Of a stretch of 64,000 nucleotides of DNA, positions 37,311 through 46,700 are shown one piece after another. The stretch is from Sphingomonas sp. BAUL-RG-20F-R05-02 (GTDB lineage Bacteria; Pseudomonadota; Alphaproteobacteria; Sphingomonadales; Sphingomonadaceae). The notes under the pieces are model-generated. The model was not told where the DNA came from, did no database searches, and saw nothing but the letters and a program-made list of their open reading frames with translations. Made by a program: the position numbers and the translations under genes. The stretch lies in NCBI RefSeq assembly GCF_022662305.1, contig NZ_JAKNQH010000001.1:992001-1056000 (forward strand), in the 5' to 3' direction. How positions within the stretch are numbered: the stretch's first letter is position 1; each line of letters opens with the position of its first letter.

Positions 37311-38234
37311 TCAGAACGCGAACGCGTCGGTGGTGCGCCGCTCGGCGAGCATGAACGCGTCAGCGACGATTTCCAACGGGCGAACGTCGACATCGCTCCG
37401 CCCCGCGGCGATCAGCTCCGCGAAGCGCGCGTACAGCCGCCGATATTCGTGGTCGGGCGCCTGCTGCGGCGCCACGCCGGGCAGATGCAGGATGCTGCCA
37501 CCCATCGCCAGCCGCAGCGTGCCCGCATCGGTGTCGATCTCGATATCCCAGGTTTGCGGTCCGGTTTGCAGGAAGTCGAACGCCGCGGTAACGGGCGCGC
37601 CGCCGCTGCGCATCGTCAACTCCGCCGCGAGCGGTGCGCCGCGCCCGGCGGGCACCTCCATCCATGCCGATTCGAGCAAGAGCGCCTCGGGCAACAGGCC
37701 GGTGACGATCGACAGCGCGTTGATGCCGGGATCGAACACGCCGAACCCACCGCTCGCGAGGATCCACTCCTGCCCGGGATGCCAGCGACGGACATCCTCT
37801 TTCCAGAAGATCCGCACCGCCCTGACGTGTTTGTCCGCCAGCCATGCCCGCGCCGGCGCGACCCCAGCCGCCTCGCGCGAATGCCATGTGGTGAACAATG
37901 TGACGCCTTTCGCCTCTGCCAGTGCGCGCAGATCGGCGACCTCGCACAGCGTCGCGGCGGGCGGCTTCTCCAGCATGACGTGCAACCCCGCCGCGATCGC
38001 TGCGGCGGCCTGCGCGTGCCGCCCGCCGGCCGGCGTGCAAAGCGACACCGCACCGAGTTCCGCATGTTCGAGCATTTGCGCGATGTCGGCATAACCCGGT
38101 ATGCCGTCGACCACATCGTGCGGACTCGCCGTGGCGGACAGTTTGAAGCGCGCATCGCCAGTGATCGCGGGGAGATGCTGATCGCGGGCGATCTTGCCGA
38201 TGCCCACCACGCCAAGCCGTATCGCGTCCATCAC
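37311..38234 (-). CDS. D-galactose/L-arabinose 1-dehydrogenase (Gfo/Idh/MocA family)
   Basis: The 307-residue oxidoreductase has an N-terminal NAD(P) motif (RLGVVGIGKIARDQHLPAI), the conserved EKPP in GLHVMLEKPPAATL, and the sugar-binding HPGQEWILASGGFGVFDPGIN. That last segment is typical of galactose 1-dehydrogenase and L-arabinose 1-dehydrogenase, which start the oxidative, non-phosphorylating breakdown of these sugars. In an arabinanase locus L-arabinose is the likely substrate. Two consecutive ATG codons (38234, 38231) are possible starts. The lactonase and dehydratase of the pathway are not in the window. Confidence 0.85.
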   Translation of the reverse strand: MMDAIRLGVVGIGKIARDQHLPAITGDARFKLSATASPHDVVDGIPGYADIAQMLEHAELGAVSLCTPAGGRHAQAAAAIAAGLHVMLEKPPAATLCEVADLRALAEAKGVTLFTTWHSREAAGVAPARAWLADKHVRAVRIFWKEDVRRWHPGQEWILASGGFGVFDPGINALSIVTGLLPEALLLESAWMEVPAGRGAPLAAELTMRSGGAPVTAAFDFLQTGPQTWDIEIDTDAGTLRLAMGGSILHLPGVAPQQAPDHEYRRLYARFAELIAAGRSDVDVRPLEIVADAFMLAERRTTDAFAF

Positions 38235-38239
38235 CAGCC

Positions 38240-38257
38240 TTTTATATGATATATATG
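38240..38257 (-). promoter_or_regulatory. AT-rich operator-like motif, copy 2 (divergent promoter)
   Basis: Read on the - strand this is CATATATATCATATAAAA, matching the copy before the receptor gene at 16 of 18 positions. It lies six bases upstream of the dehydrogenase start and about 55 upstream of galM, so a bound regulator could block both directions. Confidence 0.5.
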
Positions 38258-38310
38258 CTATTCCTATTGCGCGCGTCCGGCGGTATCAAGTCGATAAGAG
38301 GGAGAGACAT

Positions 38311-39459
38311 ATGAAGCGTTTCACGACAGCCGCGGGCATCGCCGCAATGGCCCTGATGGCCGCCACCCCCGCGCATGCGACCAGCTCGAAGCGCGCCACC
38401 TTCGGCACCATGCCCGACGGTCGGCCGGTCGGATCGGTCACGCTCACCAATGCCAAGGGTATGTCAGCGACGGTGATCGCCTATGGCGCCGCGCTCCAGT
38501 CGGTGATCGTGCCCGACCGGGCCGGGCAGAAGGCCGACGTGCTGCTCGGCTATAGCGACCTCCAGCATTATCTCGACAAGGGCCAGTATTTCGGCGGCAC
38601 CGTCGGCCGCTTCGCCAATCGCATCGCAGCCGGCCAGTTCACGCTCGACGGCAAGCGCTATCAGGTGCCCGTCAACGACGGCAAGAACGCGCTGCACGGC
38701 GGCACGCAAGGGTTCGACAAGGTGCTGTGGCAGATCGTCTCGGTCAAGGATGGCGCCACCGCGTCGGTGACGCTGCGCTACGTCAGCCGCGACGGCGATC
38801 AGGGCTATCCCGGCACGATGACGGTCGATGCGACCTATTCGCTCGGCGAGAACGACCACCTCACCATCGAATATGTCGCCACCACCGACAAGCCGACGAT
38901 CGCCAACATCAGCAACCACAGCTATTGGAACCTGTCGGGCGAAGGTTCGACCAACGGCGCGATGGGGCACCGCGTGACGATCCCGGCGGAGACCTATCTG
39001 CCGACCGACGCCGGATCGATCCCGACCGGCGCGTTCCAGCCGGTGGCGGGCACCGTGTTCGACTTCCGCACGCCGCACGTCATCAACGATCGCGTACGCG
39101 ACGCCAGCGACCAGCAGATCGCGTTCGCCCGCGGCTACGATCACAACTGGGTGATCGGCAAGACGGTGACGCGCGACCAGCACATGATGGCGAAGGTCGA
39201 GGATCCGGCCTCCGGGCGCGGGTTCGAACTGTGGTCGAACCAGCCGGGCCTGCAATTCTACTCGGGCAATTTCCTCGACGGGACGACGCACGGCAAGGCC
39301 GACCGCGTCTATCGGATGGGCGACGCGATCGTCATGGAACCGCAGATCTTCCCCGATGCGCCCAACCAGAAGGGCTTTCCCGACGCACGGCTGGCGCCGG
39401 GCCAGACCTATCGCAACGTGATGACCTATCGGTTCACCACCGGCGCGGGAGCGAACTGA
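38311..39459 (+). CDS. galM: Aldose 1-epimerase (mutarotase), exported
   Basis: The 382-residue protein has a signal peptide (MKRFTTAAGIAAMALMAATP) and a galactose-mutarotase fold. GGTVGRFANRIAAGQFTLDG, the His in LHGGTQGFDKVLW, NISNHSYWNLSGEG and the catalytic Glu in VMEPQIFPDAPNQKGFP are all conserved. It interconverts alpha and beta anomers of aldoses, here in the periplasm. AGAGGGAGAGAC before ATG 38311 is a good ribosome binding site. One base separates its stop from the next gene. Confidence 0.93.
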   Translation: MKRFTTAAGIAAMALMAATPAHATSSKRATFGTMPDGRPVGSVTLTNAKGMSATVIAYGAALQSVIVPDRAGQKADVLLGYSDLQHYLDKGQYFGGTVGRFANRIAAGQFTLDGKRYQVPVNDGKNALHGGTQGFDKVLWQIVSVKDGATASVTLRYVSRDGDQGYPGTMTVDATYSLGENDHLTIEYVATTDKPTIANISNHSYWNLSGEGSTNGAMGHRVTIPAETYLPTDAGSIPTGAFQPVAGTVFDFRTPHVINDRVRDASDQQIAFARGYDHNWVIGKTVTRDQHMMAKVEDPASGRGFELWSNQPGLQFYSGNFLDGTTHGKADRVYRMGDAIVMEPQIFPDAPNQKGFPDARLAPGQTYRNVMTYRFTTGAGAN

Positions 39460-39460
39460 C

Positions 39461-40621
39461 ATGGGTGACCGCATGATGATGCGTCGCACGTTCCTGATCG
39501 CCACCGCCGCGATCACGCTGGCCGCCGGAGCGACGCCCGCTGCCGCGCGCGACCAGTGGAGCAAGGCGCAGGCGAATGCCTGGTACGGCAAGCAGGCGTG
39601 GCTGGTCGGATCGAATTACACGCCCGCCACCGCTATCAACCAGCTCGAGATGTGGCAGGCGGACAGCTTCGATCCGGCGACTATCGACAAGGAACTCGGC
39701 TACGCCCAGTCGATCGGCATGAACACGATGCGCGTGTTCCTGCACAACATGCTGTGGGAAAATGATCCCGAGGGGCTCAAGAAGCGCATGGACCAGTTTC
39801 TTGCCATCGCAGCGAAGCACAAGATCCGCCCACTGTTCGTGCTGTTCGATAGCTGCTGGGATCCGAACCCGAAGGCCGGACCACAGCGCCCGCCGATTCC
39901 GGGTGTGCACAACTCGGGCTGGGTGCAAGCCCCCGGTGCTGCGCGGCTGAAGGATGTTGCGCAATACGGCAAGCTCGAAGCCTATGTGAAGGACGTGGTC
40001 GGGCATTTCGCGGGCGACCAGCGTATCCTGGGCTGGGACGTATGGAATGAGCCCAACAATGAGGGCGGTGGCAATTACGTACCGACGCCGGACAAGAAGG
40101 CCTATGTCGCGAAGCTGCTGCCGCAAGTGTTCGCCTGGGCGCGTTCGGCGAACCCGACGCAGCCGCTCACCTCGGGCGTGTGGACTGGCGATCATTGGGA
40201 CGATCAGGCGACGCTAGATGCTGTCGAAAAGACGCAGATCGGCCAATCCGACGTGCTGAGCTTCCACGATTACAGCTGGCCCGAAACGTTTGAGAAGCGT
40301 GCGCGCCAGATGCTGAGCTACGGCCGTCCAGTGTGGTGTACCGAGTTCATGGCGCGCGGTAACGGATCGACCTTCGACGGATCGCTGCCGATCGGCAAGC
40401 GCCTCAACATCGCGATGATCAACTGGGGCTTCGTCGACGGCAAGACACAGACGCGCATGCCGTGGGACAGCTGGAAGAAGCCCTATACCTATGAGGAGCC
40501 GACGCTGTGGTTCCACGAGGTGTTTCGCGCCGACGGCACGCCGTACCGCCAAGCGGAAACTGCCCTCATCAAGCGGCTTAGCGATGCGCCGCGCGGCGTC
40601 GTGCCAAGCGCTGTGCGGTGA
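39461..40621 (+). CDS. GH5-like secreted glycoside hydrolase
   Basis: The 386-residue protein has a leader (MMMRRTFLIATAAITLAAGA, preceded by four residues from ATG 39461) and a TIM-barrel cellulase-type domain. The acid/base Glu is in WDVWNEPNNEGGG and the nucleophile Glu in RPVWCTEFMARG. GSNYTPATAINQLEMWQ and GMNTMRVFLHNMLWE are typical of a group often annotated as 1,4-beta-xylanase or cellulase-family hydrolases in plant-sugar loci. The linkage cleaved is not readable. It is translated directly after galM. Confidence 0.85.
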   Translation: MGDRMMMRRTFLIATAAITLAAGATPAAARDQWSKAQANAWYGKQAWLVGSNYTPATAINQLEMWQADSFDPATIDKELGYAQSIGMNTMRVFLHNMLWENDPEGLKKRMDQFLAIAAKHKIRPLFVLFDSCWDPNPKAGPQRPPIPGVHNSGWVQAPGAARLKDVAQYGKLEAYVKDVVGHFAGDQRILGWDVWNEPNNEGGGNYVPTPDKKAYVAKLLPQVFAWARSANPTQPLTSGVWTGDHWDDQATLDAVEKTQIGQSDVLSFHDYSWPETFEKRARQMLSYGRPVWCTEFMARGNGSTFDGSLPIGKRLNIAMINWGFVDGKTQTRMPWDSWKKPYTYEEPTLWFHEVFRADGTPYRQAETALIKRLSDAPRGVVPSAVR

Positions 40622-40744
40622 TGGCGACGCGGAGGGTGGTACGAACTCTTCCCCCCGCGTCGGCCGCTCGCTAAGCAGCTTTGATCAATAGGTGGATTTA
40701 TCTGATCTTTCGTCGGTGACGCTTACGGATGTGGGGAGTGGGCG

Positions 40745-41464
40745 ATGTCTTCGGAGCCGGAGGAAATTAGGACGTCGCTCGGTCGCAATCTGACCTACGG
40801 CCTGCTTGACCATCTCGGCAAGACCATCGTCACCGGCGGCTATGCCGAGCGGCAGTTTCCCACCGAGGCCGAGTTGTCCAAACAGCACGGTGTCAGCCGT
40901 TCTGTAACGCGCGAAGCGGTCAAGATGCTGACGACCAAGGGGCTAGTCAGCGCGCGCCCGCGTCGGGGTACAATCGTCGAGCCGTCGAGCGCGTGGAACC
41001 TGTTTGACCCGGACGTGCTTCGCTGGCTTCTCGATCGCAAGTTCTCGATCGATCTGTTGCGCGAATTTAGCCAGCTTCGCATCGCGATCGAACCCGCCGC
41101 CGCCGCGCTTGCCGCGAGGTTCGCCGACAATGCCGGACTAGCCGCGATCCGTGCAGGGTTCGACCGCATGCGGGTGGCCGAGACAGGCGGAGACGATACT
41201 TTAGAGGCTGACATCGCCTTCCACGTTGCGATCCTACGCGCGTCGGGAAATCCCTTCTTCGCACAATTCTCTGACGTGGTCGCGACCGCGCTTCGCACCT
41301 CCATCCGCTTCACGAACCGCATTCAGGGCCGCACCGCCGATCTTGCCGCGCACGAGGCGGTTCTACGCGCGATCGAGGCGCGCGACGTCAGGCGTGCGCG
41401 CACTTCGATGCTATACATCATCGACGAGGTGATGGAGTTGATCGTCCGCTCGCCCGCTGTTTAA
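40745..41464 (+). CDS. FadR-type GntR-family regulator (FCD domain)
   Basis: The 239-residue regulator has an N-terminal winged helix (about 20-80; FPTEAELSKQHGVSRSVTRE then VKMLTTKGLVSARPRRGT) and a C-terminal all-helical FCD ligand domain. Metal-binding positions are present (EADIAFHVAIL, ending with AHEAVLRAIEARD). FadR-type GntR proteins respond to sugar acids or other metabolites. It closes the arabinan-type locus and is the best candidate to bind the motifs at 31561 and 38240. Confidence 0.9.
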   Translation: MSSEPEEIRTSLGRNLTYGLLDHLGKTIVTGGYAERQFPTEAELSKQHGVSRSVTREAVKMLTTKGLVSARPRRGTIVEPSSAWNLFDPDVLRWLLDRKFSIDLLREFSQLRIAIEPAAAALAARFADNAGLAAIRAGFDRMRVAETGGDDTLEADIAFHVAILRASGNPFFAQFSDVVATALRTSIRFTNRIQGRTADLAAHEAVLRAIEARDVRRARTSMLYIIDEVMELIVRSPAV

Positions 41465-42227
41465 TGTCACGACGGGCCGATCACAGCCGGATTATGATCG
41501 CGGCTGCAACGCAACGGCGGCAAAGAAGACAATCGGGAAACTGGCGTAACATATGACCACGCGCGACAAGGCTTTATACCGCTCAGGGCATGCTTCGAGC
41601 GCCTGCGGCGCAGGTGGAGGCATATTTTCCATGACCGGATCGCTGCGGGATCTAAAGTCTGAAATCGAAAATGCGATGTGGTTTCCAAACTAAATTCACT
41701 TACGCCCAGCGCGTTCATCAGGTTCGCTCAGATGACGTCCGGATGATGGCACTCGATTCAGCTCGACGTGCTAGAGGTTTTGGCAAGTGAAGTGACACGG
41801 CGTCCGGGAAAAGCCATATGAACCGAAGCCCTCCAACTGTCGGAACATGTGCTCGGCGAAATCGTGTAGATAGTCGGTCATTTATCTTACCAACACGCTA
41901 CTTGCCGACACGACCTTTTCACGCTCAACGGGATGTATATCGACTGCAGATATATCCCAACGCTCTTCGCAGGAGGTTGTGCACCTAGCAGGTTCGATAC
42001 AGCTACACCGAGTTATATAAATTCTGTGTATAACGGCCGAGCCGGCGACCATAATGTGCTGTGCTCGGTGCGCTTCCTATCTGTGGCACCTTCGGCTTAC
42101 GATAAGAATGCGTCTTTCGCCGATCGGGCTCGCAACGGCAGATTTGACACAACTTGCCATTCGCTGAGCGCGAATCAACCCTCCGCGCGCGTCAATCGTC
42201 GACGCCGAAAACCATCTTGAGTCACGC
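41465..42227. other. AT-richer gene-free boundary region
   Basis: These 763 bases between the sugar locus and the nuclease region hold no convincing gene. Their base composition is less GC-rich than the flanks, especially 41860-42100. The second att-like repeat lies at 41988-42012. A frame at 41933-42220 is not protein-like. The stretch looks like a junction between two acquired segments. Confidence 0.55.
41988..42012 (+). repeat. Att-like repeat, copy 2
   Basis: GCAGGTT-CG-ATA-C-AGCTACACC-G-AG matches the repeat at the yifB break (7291-7315) at 21 of 25 positions in the same orientation. It could mark the boundary between two elements inserted one after the other, or the right end of a single 34.7-kb segment. 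No yifB sequence follows it here. Confidence 0.5.
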
Positions 42228-42416
42228 GTGCGGTCGGCGGACCGGATAAATAGAGATCAATTCATCGGCCGCGTCGTGCTCGGGCTGACCCCCGTCCATG
42301 AGGGAGACCCGATCTACGAAGAAGCTCAGGACTGGCTGTCCGACCAACTCGCCCGCGGTATTCACCCATCTTACGACGGCAACGCCGAGGTGGAGCGCAG
42401 TCTCCGGCAGATGTGA
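42228..42416 (+). CDS. Possible 62-residue protein
   Basis: GTG 42228 opens 62 residues including LTPVHEGDPIYEEAQDWLSD and a charged, helical end. The composition is natural but there is no recognisable family and only a weak ribosome binding site. It precedes sbcD by 80 bases. Confidence 0.35.
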   Translation: MRSADRINRDQFIGRVVLGLTPVHEGDPIYEEAQDWLSDQLARGIHPSYDGNAEVERSLRQM

Positions 42417-42496
42417 GCGGCCGGCCCCTTGGGTCTGATCACCTCCGTTGTCCGGGGAGACTGCACATCCGGTTTCGAACGCTATAGCATCACGGC

Positions 42497-43726
42497 ATGA
42501 CAAGGGCTTCATCCGGCAGAGTGCGTCTCGTCCATACGTCCGACTGGCACATAGGTCAGGAGCTCCACGGCCACGGTCGCGACGAGGAGCACGACGCGTT
42601 CCTCGCGTGGTTGCTCGATCGGCTGGTCGAACTCGACGCCGACGCCCTGGTCGTGACGGGCGACATCTACGACGTCGCCAATCCGCCGGTGACGGCGATG
42701 GCGCGGTTCTACGGCCTCCTGCGCGATGCGCTCGCGCGGTGCCCCCGCTTGCAGATCGTCGTCGTGGGCGGGAACCACGATTCCGCGGCCCGCATCAGCC
42801 TTCCCGGCGCCTTGCTCGGGCGCGGTCGCGTCCATCTGGTCGGCCAGATTCCCCGTCGGGAAGGTGAGCTGGACGTCGATGCGCTCGTCACGACACTGGC
42901 CGGACACGATGGCAAGCCGGCTGCGGTCCTCGCCGCGATACCGTTCTGCCGGCCGGGTGATCTCGGTCGGGGCGATCTCGCAGCTCTCTACTCCGAGGTA
43001 ACCGCCGCGGCGTTGGATCGGGCGCAGGGTCTCCCCGTCGTCCTCACTGGCCACCTGCATGTATCAGGCGGCGACGTGTCGGTCGACTCCGAGCGCAGGA
43101 TCGTGATCGGTGGCGAGGAGGCGCAGGCCTCGACGCTGTTCGACGCCCGCGCCGCCTATGTCGCCCTCGGCCACCTCCATCGGCCGCAGAACATCCCCGG
43201 CGGAACGGTGATCCGCTACGCTGGCTCTCCTCTCCCACTGTCGGTCGCAGAGCGGGATTATCGCCACTCGATCAGCGTCGTCGACGTCGGTCCCGAAGGG
43301 GTCACGCTCGACGTCGTCGAGATACCCCGCCTCGCACCGTTTCTGTCGTTGCCGGTCGGCGACCCGCTCCCGCTCGACGAGCTCGAGATTTCACTCGCCG
43401 CCTTCGACTTCGGTGATCCCGCCACGCCCGGCAGTCGTCCATTCGTCGAGGTATCGGTCCTTCTCGACAGACCGCAGCCGGGCGTGTCCGCGCGTGTCCA
43501 TGCCGCGCTTGCGGGCAAGCCGGTCAGGCTGACCCGCGTCCGCTCGGTCTTCCCGGAGGCGGCCGTCCGCGACCGGCTGGACCGGGGCGAGACGCTCGAT
43601 GAGCTCGAGCCGGCCGCCGTCTTCGCGTCGCTGCACGCCGACCGCCATGGTGGCGAGCCTGACGAGGCGCTGGCCCGGGCGTTCGCCAAGCTCGTGGTCG
43701 CCGTCCAGTCGGAGGATCTACCGTGA
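42497..43726 (+). CDS. sbcD: Exonuclease SbcCD subunit D (Mre11-like)
   Basis: The 409-residue Mre11-type nuclease has its motifs in order: HTSDWHIGQELHG, VVTGDIYDVANPP, VVVGGNHDSAAR, LTGHLHVSGG and ALGHLHRPQN, coordinating two Mn ions. With SbcC it opens hairpins, trims blocked DNA ends and attacks long palindromes. It overlaps sbcC by 4 bases (GTGA), so the two subunits are coupled. Confidence 0.95.
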   Translation: MTRASSGRVRLVHTSDWHIGQELHGHGRDEEHDAFLAWLLDRLVELDADALVVTGDIYDVANPPVTAMARFYGLLRDALARCPRLQIVVVGGNHDSAARISLPGALLGRGRVHLVGQIPRREGELDVDALVTTLAGHDGKPAAVLAAIPFCRPGDLGRGDLAALYSEVTAAALDRAQGLPVVLTGHLHVSGGDVSVDSERRIVIGGEEAQASTLFDARAAYVALGHLHRPQNIPGGTVIRYAGSPLPLSVAERDYRHSISVVDVGPEGVTLDVVEIPRLAPFLSLPVGDPLPLDELEISLAAFDFGDPATPGSRPFVEVSVLLDRPQPGVSARVHAALAGKPVRLTRVRSVFPEAAVRDRLDRGETLDELEPAAVFASLHADRHGGEPDEALARAFAKLVVAVQSEDLP

Positions 43727-46700
43727 GAATCCTCGCGATCAGGGGCAAGGACCTGACCAGCCTCGCCGGCGAGTTCGAGGTGAACTTCGACGCGGAGCCG
43801 CTGGCTTCCGCGGGCATATTCGCCATCACCGGACCGACCGGCGCGGGGAAGTCGACCCTCCTCGACGCGGTCTGCCTTGCGCTCTTCAACGACGTCCCGC
43901 GCCTCAGCTCCGTGTCGTCCGGCCACGTCGGCACGTCCGGTGGCGAGATGCTGACGTCGGGCGATTCGCGTGCGCTGCTGCGGCACCGCGCCGGCGAAGG
44001 TTTCGCGGAGGTCGACTTCGTCGGCCTCGACGGTGGCCGCTACCGTGGCCGGTGGTCGGTCCGGCGCGCGCGTGGGCGGCCCGACGGCGCGCTCCAGCAG
44101 GTCGTCCAGACCCTGGTCAACCTCGATACCGGCGACGCGATGGGCGGCACCCGGACCGAGACGCTAGCCGAGATCCGCCGCCTGATTGGGCTCAGCGCCC
44201 ATCAGTTCGGACGGGCGGTGATGCTGGCGCAGGGCGAGTTCAACGCCTTCATCGACGCCGACGCCAACACACGTGCGGAACTGCTCGAGAAGCTGACGGG
44301 CACCGAGCTCTACGCCCGCCTCGGTGCCGCCGCGCGCCTTCGGGCCGAATCACTGCGCCAGGGGATCGCCGCGATCGAGGTGCGCATCTCCGCGCAGAAC
44401 GGCCTTGACGACATTGCGCGGGCGGCAGCCGAGGAGAGCCTCGCCGAGGCCCGGCGGTTTCACGGCGCGGCGGCCGGCGATCTCGCCGCGCGAGGACGCG
44501 ACCACGACTGGCATGTCCGCGCCGGAGAACTGGCGCGTCTCGTCGAAGTCGCCGAGGGCGAGCGGGCGGCTTCGGTCGAACGCAGGTACGAGGCCGAACC
44601 GCGCCGCCTCGACCTGGCGCGAAAGAGGCTGGCCCATTCCGCGGTCCCGACCTGGCGGGCGGCCGCCGACGCGGACGCCAAGGCGGCTGAGACCAGGACG
44701 AGGATCGAGGCGCTGAGAACCGAGGCCGACGACGCGCGCGCGCGAACGGCCACCGCCACGACCGCGGAGGCTGATACCGTGCGCGGCTTGGCCGAAGCCG
44801 CAGCGGAGCGCGATCGCCTTCGACCGGAACTCGAAGCGGCCAGGGCGCTAGATTGCCGGCTTGCTGACGCCGAAGGCAAGCTCCTGCCGCTGGCCGACGC
44901 GCGGGCAGCGGCGACCGCCCAAGCCGCGGCGAGTGCAGATGCGCATGCGTCGGCGACCGTTCAGCGGGAAGAGGCGAGCGGGCGTCGCGACGCGCTCGCC
45001 GCGTGGCTGAACGAGAAACAGACGCGTGAAACCTGGTCCAGCCGTGTCGACGATTTGAAGGCCGATATCACCGATCGGGCCGCTCTCGCCGAACGCGTCA
45101 CCGACCTCGACGCGGCACGCGTGTCGCTCGGTGGCCGCATCGAAGCCGCGCGCAAAGCGAGAGACGAGACGGCGACGGCCGCCGCCGCGGCGCGCGACGC
45201 CCTGGCGGCGGCGGCATCTGCCTCTCGCGATACGGAAGGGGCGATCCCCGCCGCCGGCGAGGCGAACGAGATTGAGATGACGCGCAACGCATTGCTGGCG
45301 ATCGAACCCCGTATGCTCACGTTCGAGCGGGCGACCGCGGACATCGGCAGGGAGTCGGCGGCGCTCGCCGCCAACCGCGCTGAGCTCGCACGACTCGAGC
45401 AGGCCATCTCGACCTCGGGCGACCGGCTCGACGTGATCGAGGCCGAGCTGCCGGCCCTTCGCGAGCGGCAGGAGGAGGCCGCACGAGCCGGTGCGCTTTC
45501 GGCTGCAGCGTCCGACGACGCGGCCGCGCGTCTGCGCGAGACGCTCGTCGACGGCGAACCATGTCCGGTCTGCGGCGCTGTGGACCACGCGGTCGCGGCG
45601 CTCGCGGGCCTGATCGACGGCCGTGCCGCCGCCGATGCGGCCCGCGTCGCGGAACTAGGTGCCGCGATCGGCGCGCTCGACGCTGAACGCGCGGTGCTCA
45701 CCGACCGTATGGAGGGCGACCGGTCCCGGTTGGCCGCGACGGCCCAGATAGCCGGGGGCGGATCAGCTATGGTTGCCGGTGCCGAGGCGATACTCGCCGA
45801 CGCGGGCTCGGCGCTCGAAACCGTGCTCGCCGCGTGCGGCATCGAGAATGACGTGGCGGAGGTGAGGTCGCTCGTCTCGGAACGCCTCGCCGCGCTCGAT
45901 GCGCGGCGCGACCGGCTGGCGGCGGCGCGCGAGGCCGCGCAGTCGGCACAGCGCGATCTCGACGGGGCGCGGATTGCCAACGAAGGTGCGCGCGACGCGG
46001 AGCAGGAGGCCGGGAGGGCACTACGCGATCTGGAGATCGAGGCGGCCGGTAACACCGAGCGCCTCGCCGAAGCGACGTCACGCCTCGGCCAGGTGGAGCG
46101 CGACCTTGACGAACGCCTGTCCGTGCACTTCGCCTGGCGCGACGACCGCGCACCGCTGGAGACGCTCGAGCGCCTAGTCGAGGAGTGGCGGACGCGACGC
46201 TCGGATCTGGCTGAGATCGAGACGGGCATGGCCGGACTGACCGACGCGGTGCATCGCGCGGACGTCGTGAGGGAGCGGGACGTCGCCCGGCTCGCCGATG
46301 CAGAACAGGCGGAGAAGGCGACGTCGGCTGAGCGCAACGCTTTCGTCGCGGAGCGCGCTTCCAAGCTCGGCGGCGAGAGCGTCGGAGCTGTTGCCGAGCG
46401 CCTCGACGGTGCCGTGGACGCCGCCACGGCGGCGAGGGAGGACGCGCGCCTGGTGCTCGGGCGCGCACGGACTGACGCCGCGGGCGCGGCGGCCCGTCAG
46501 GAGGAGGCGGTCGGCCGGCTCGCCCTAGAGGAAGCCGATGCCGGGCGCCGGCGCGAAACCCTGTCGCGTGAGCTGTCGGAGAAGGATCTTGACCCGACCT
46601 GGGTGCAGGCCGCCGCGGAGGCGGGGACCGGCGAGCTGGACGCCGAGGAGGCGGCCTTGGCGCAGCTTGATCGCGCGGTTGTCGCGGCGGAGGCCGGCCT

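Noticed and set aside
41984..42012. GGTTCGATAC at 41991 looked like a tRNA T-arm
   Set aside because: No acceptor, D or anticodon stems can be formed around it; the similarity to the repeat at 7291 explains it better.
44961..46427. A Ser/Arg/Ala-rich 488-residue frame opposite sbcC
   Set aside because: Low-complexity composition typical of the complement of a coiled-coil gene.
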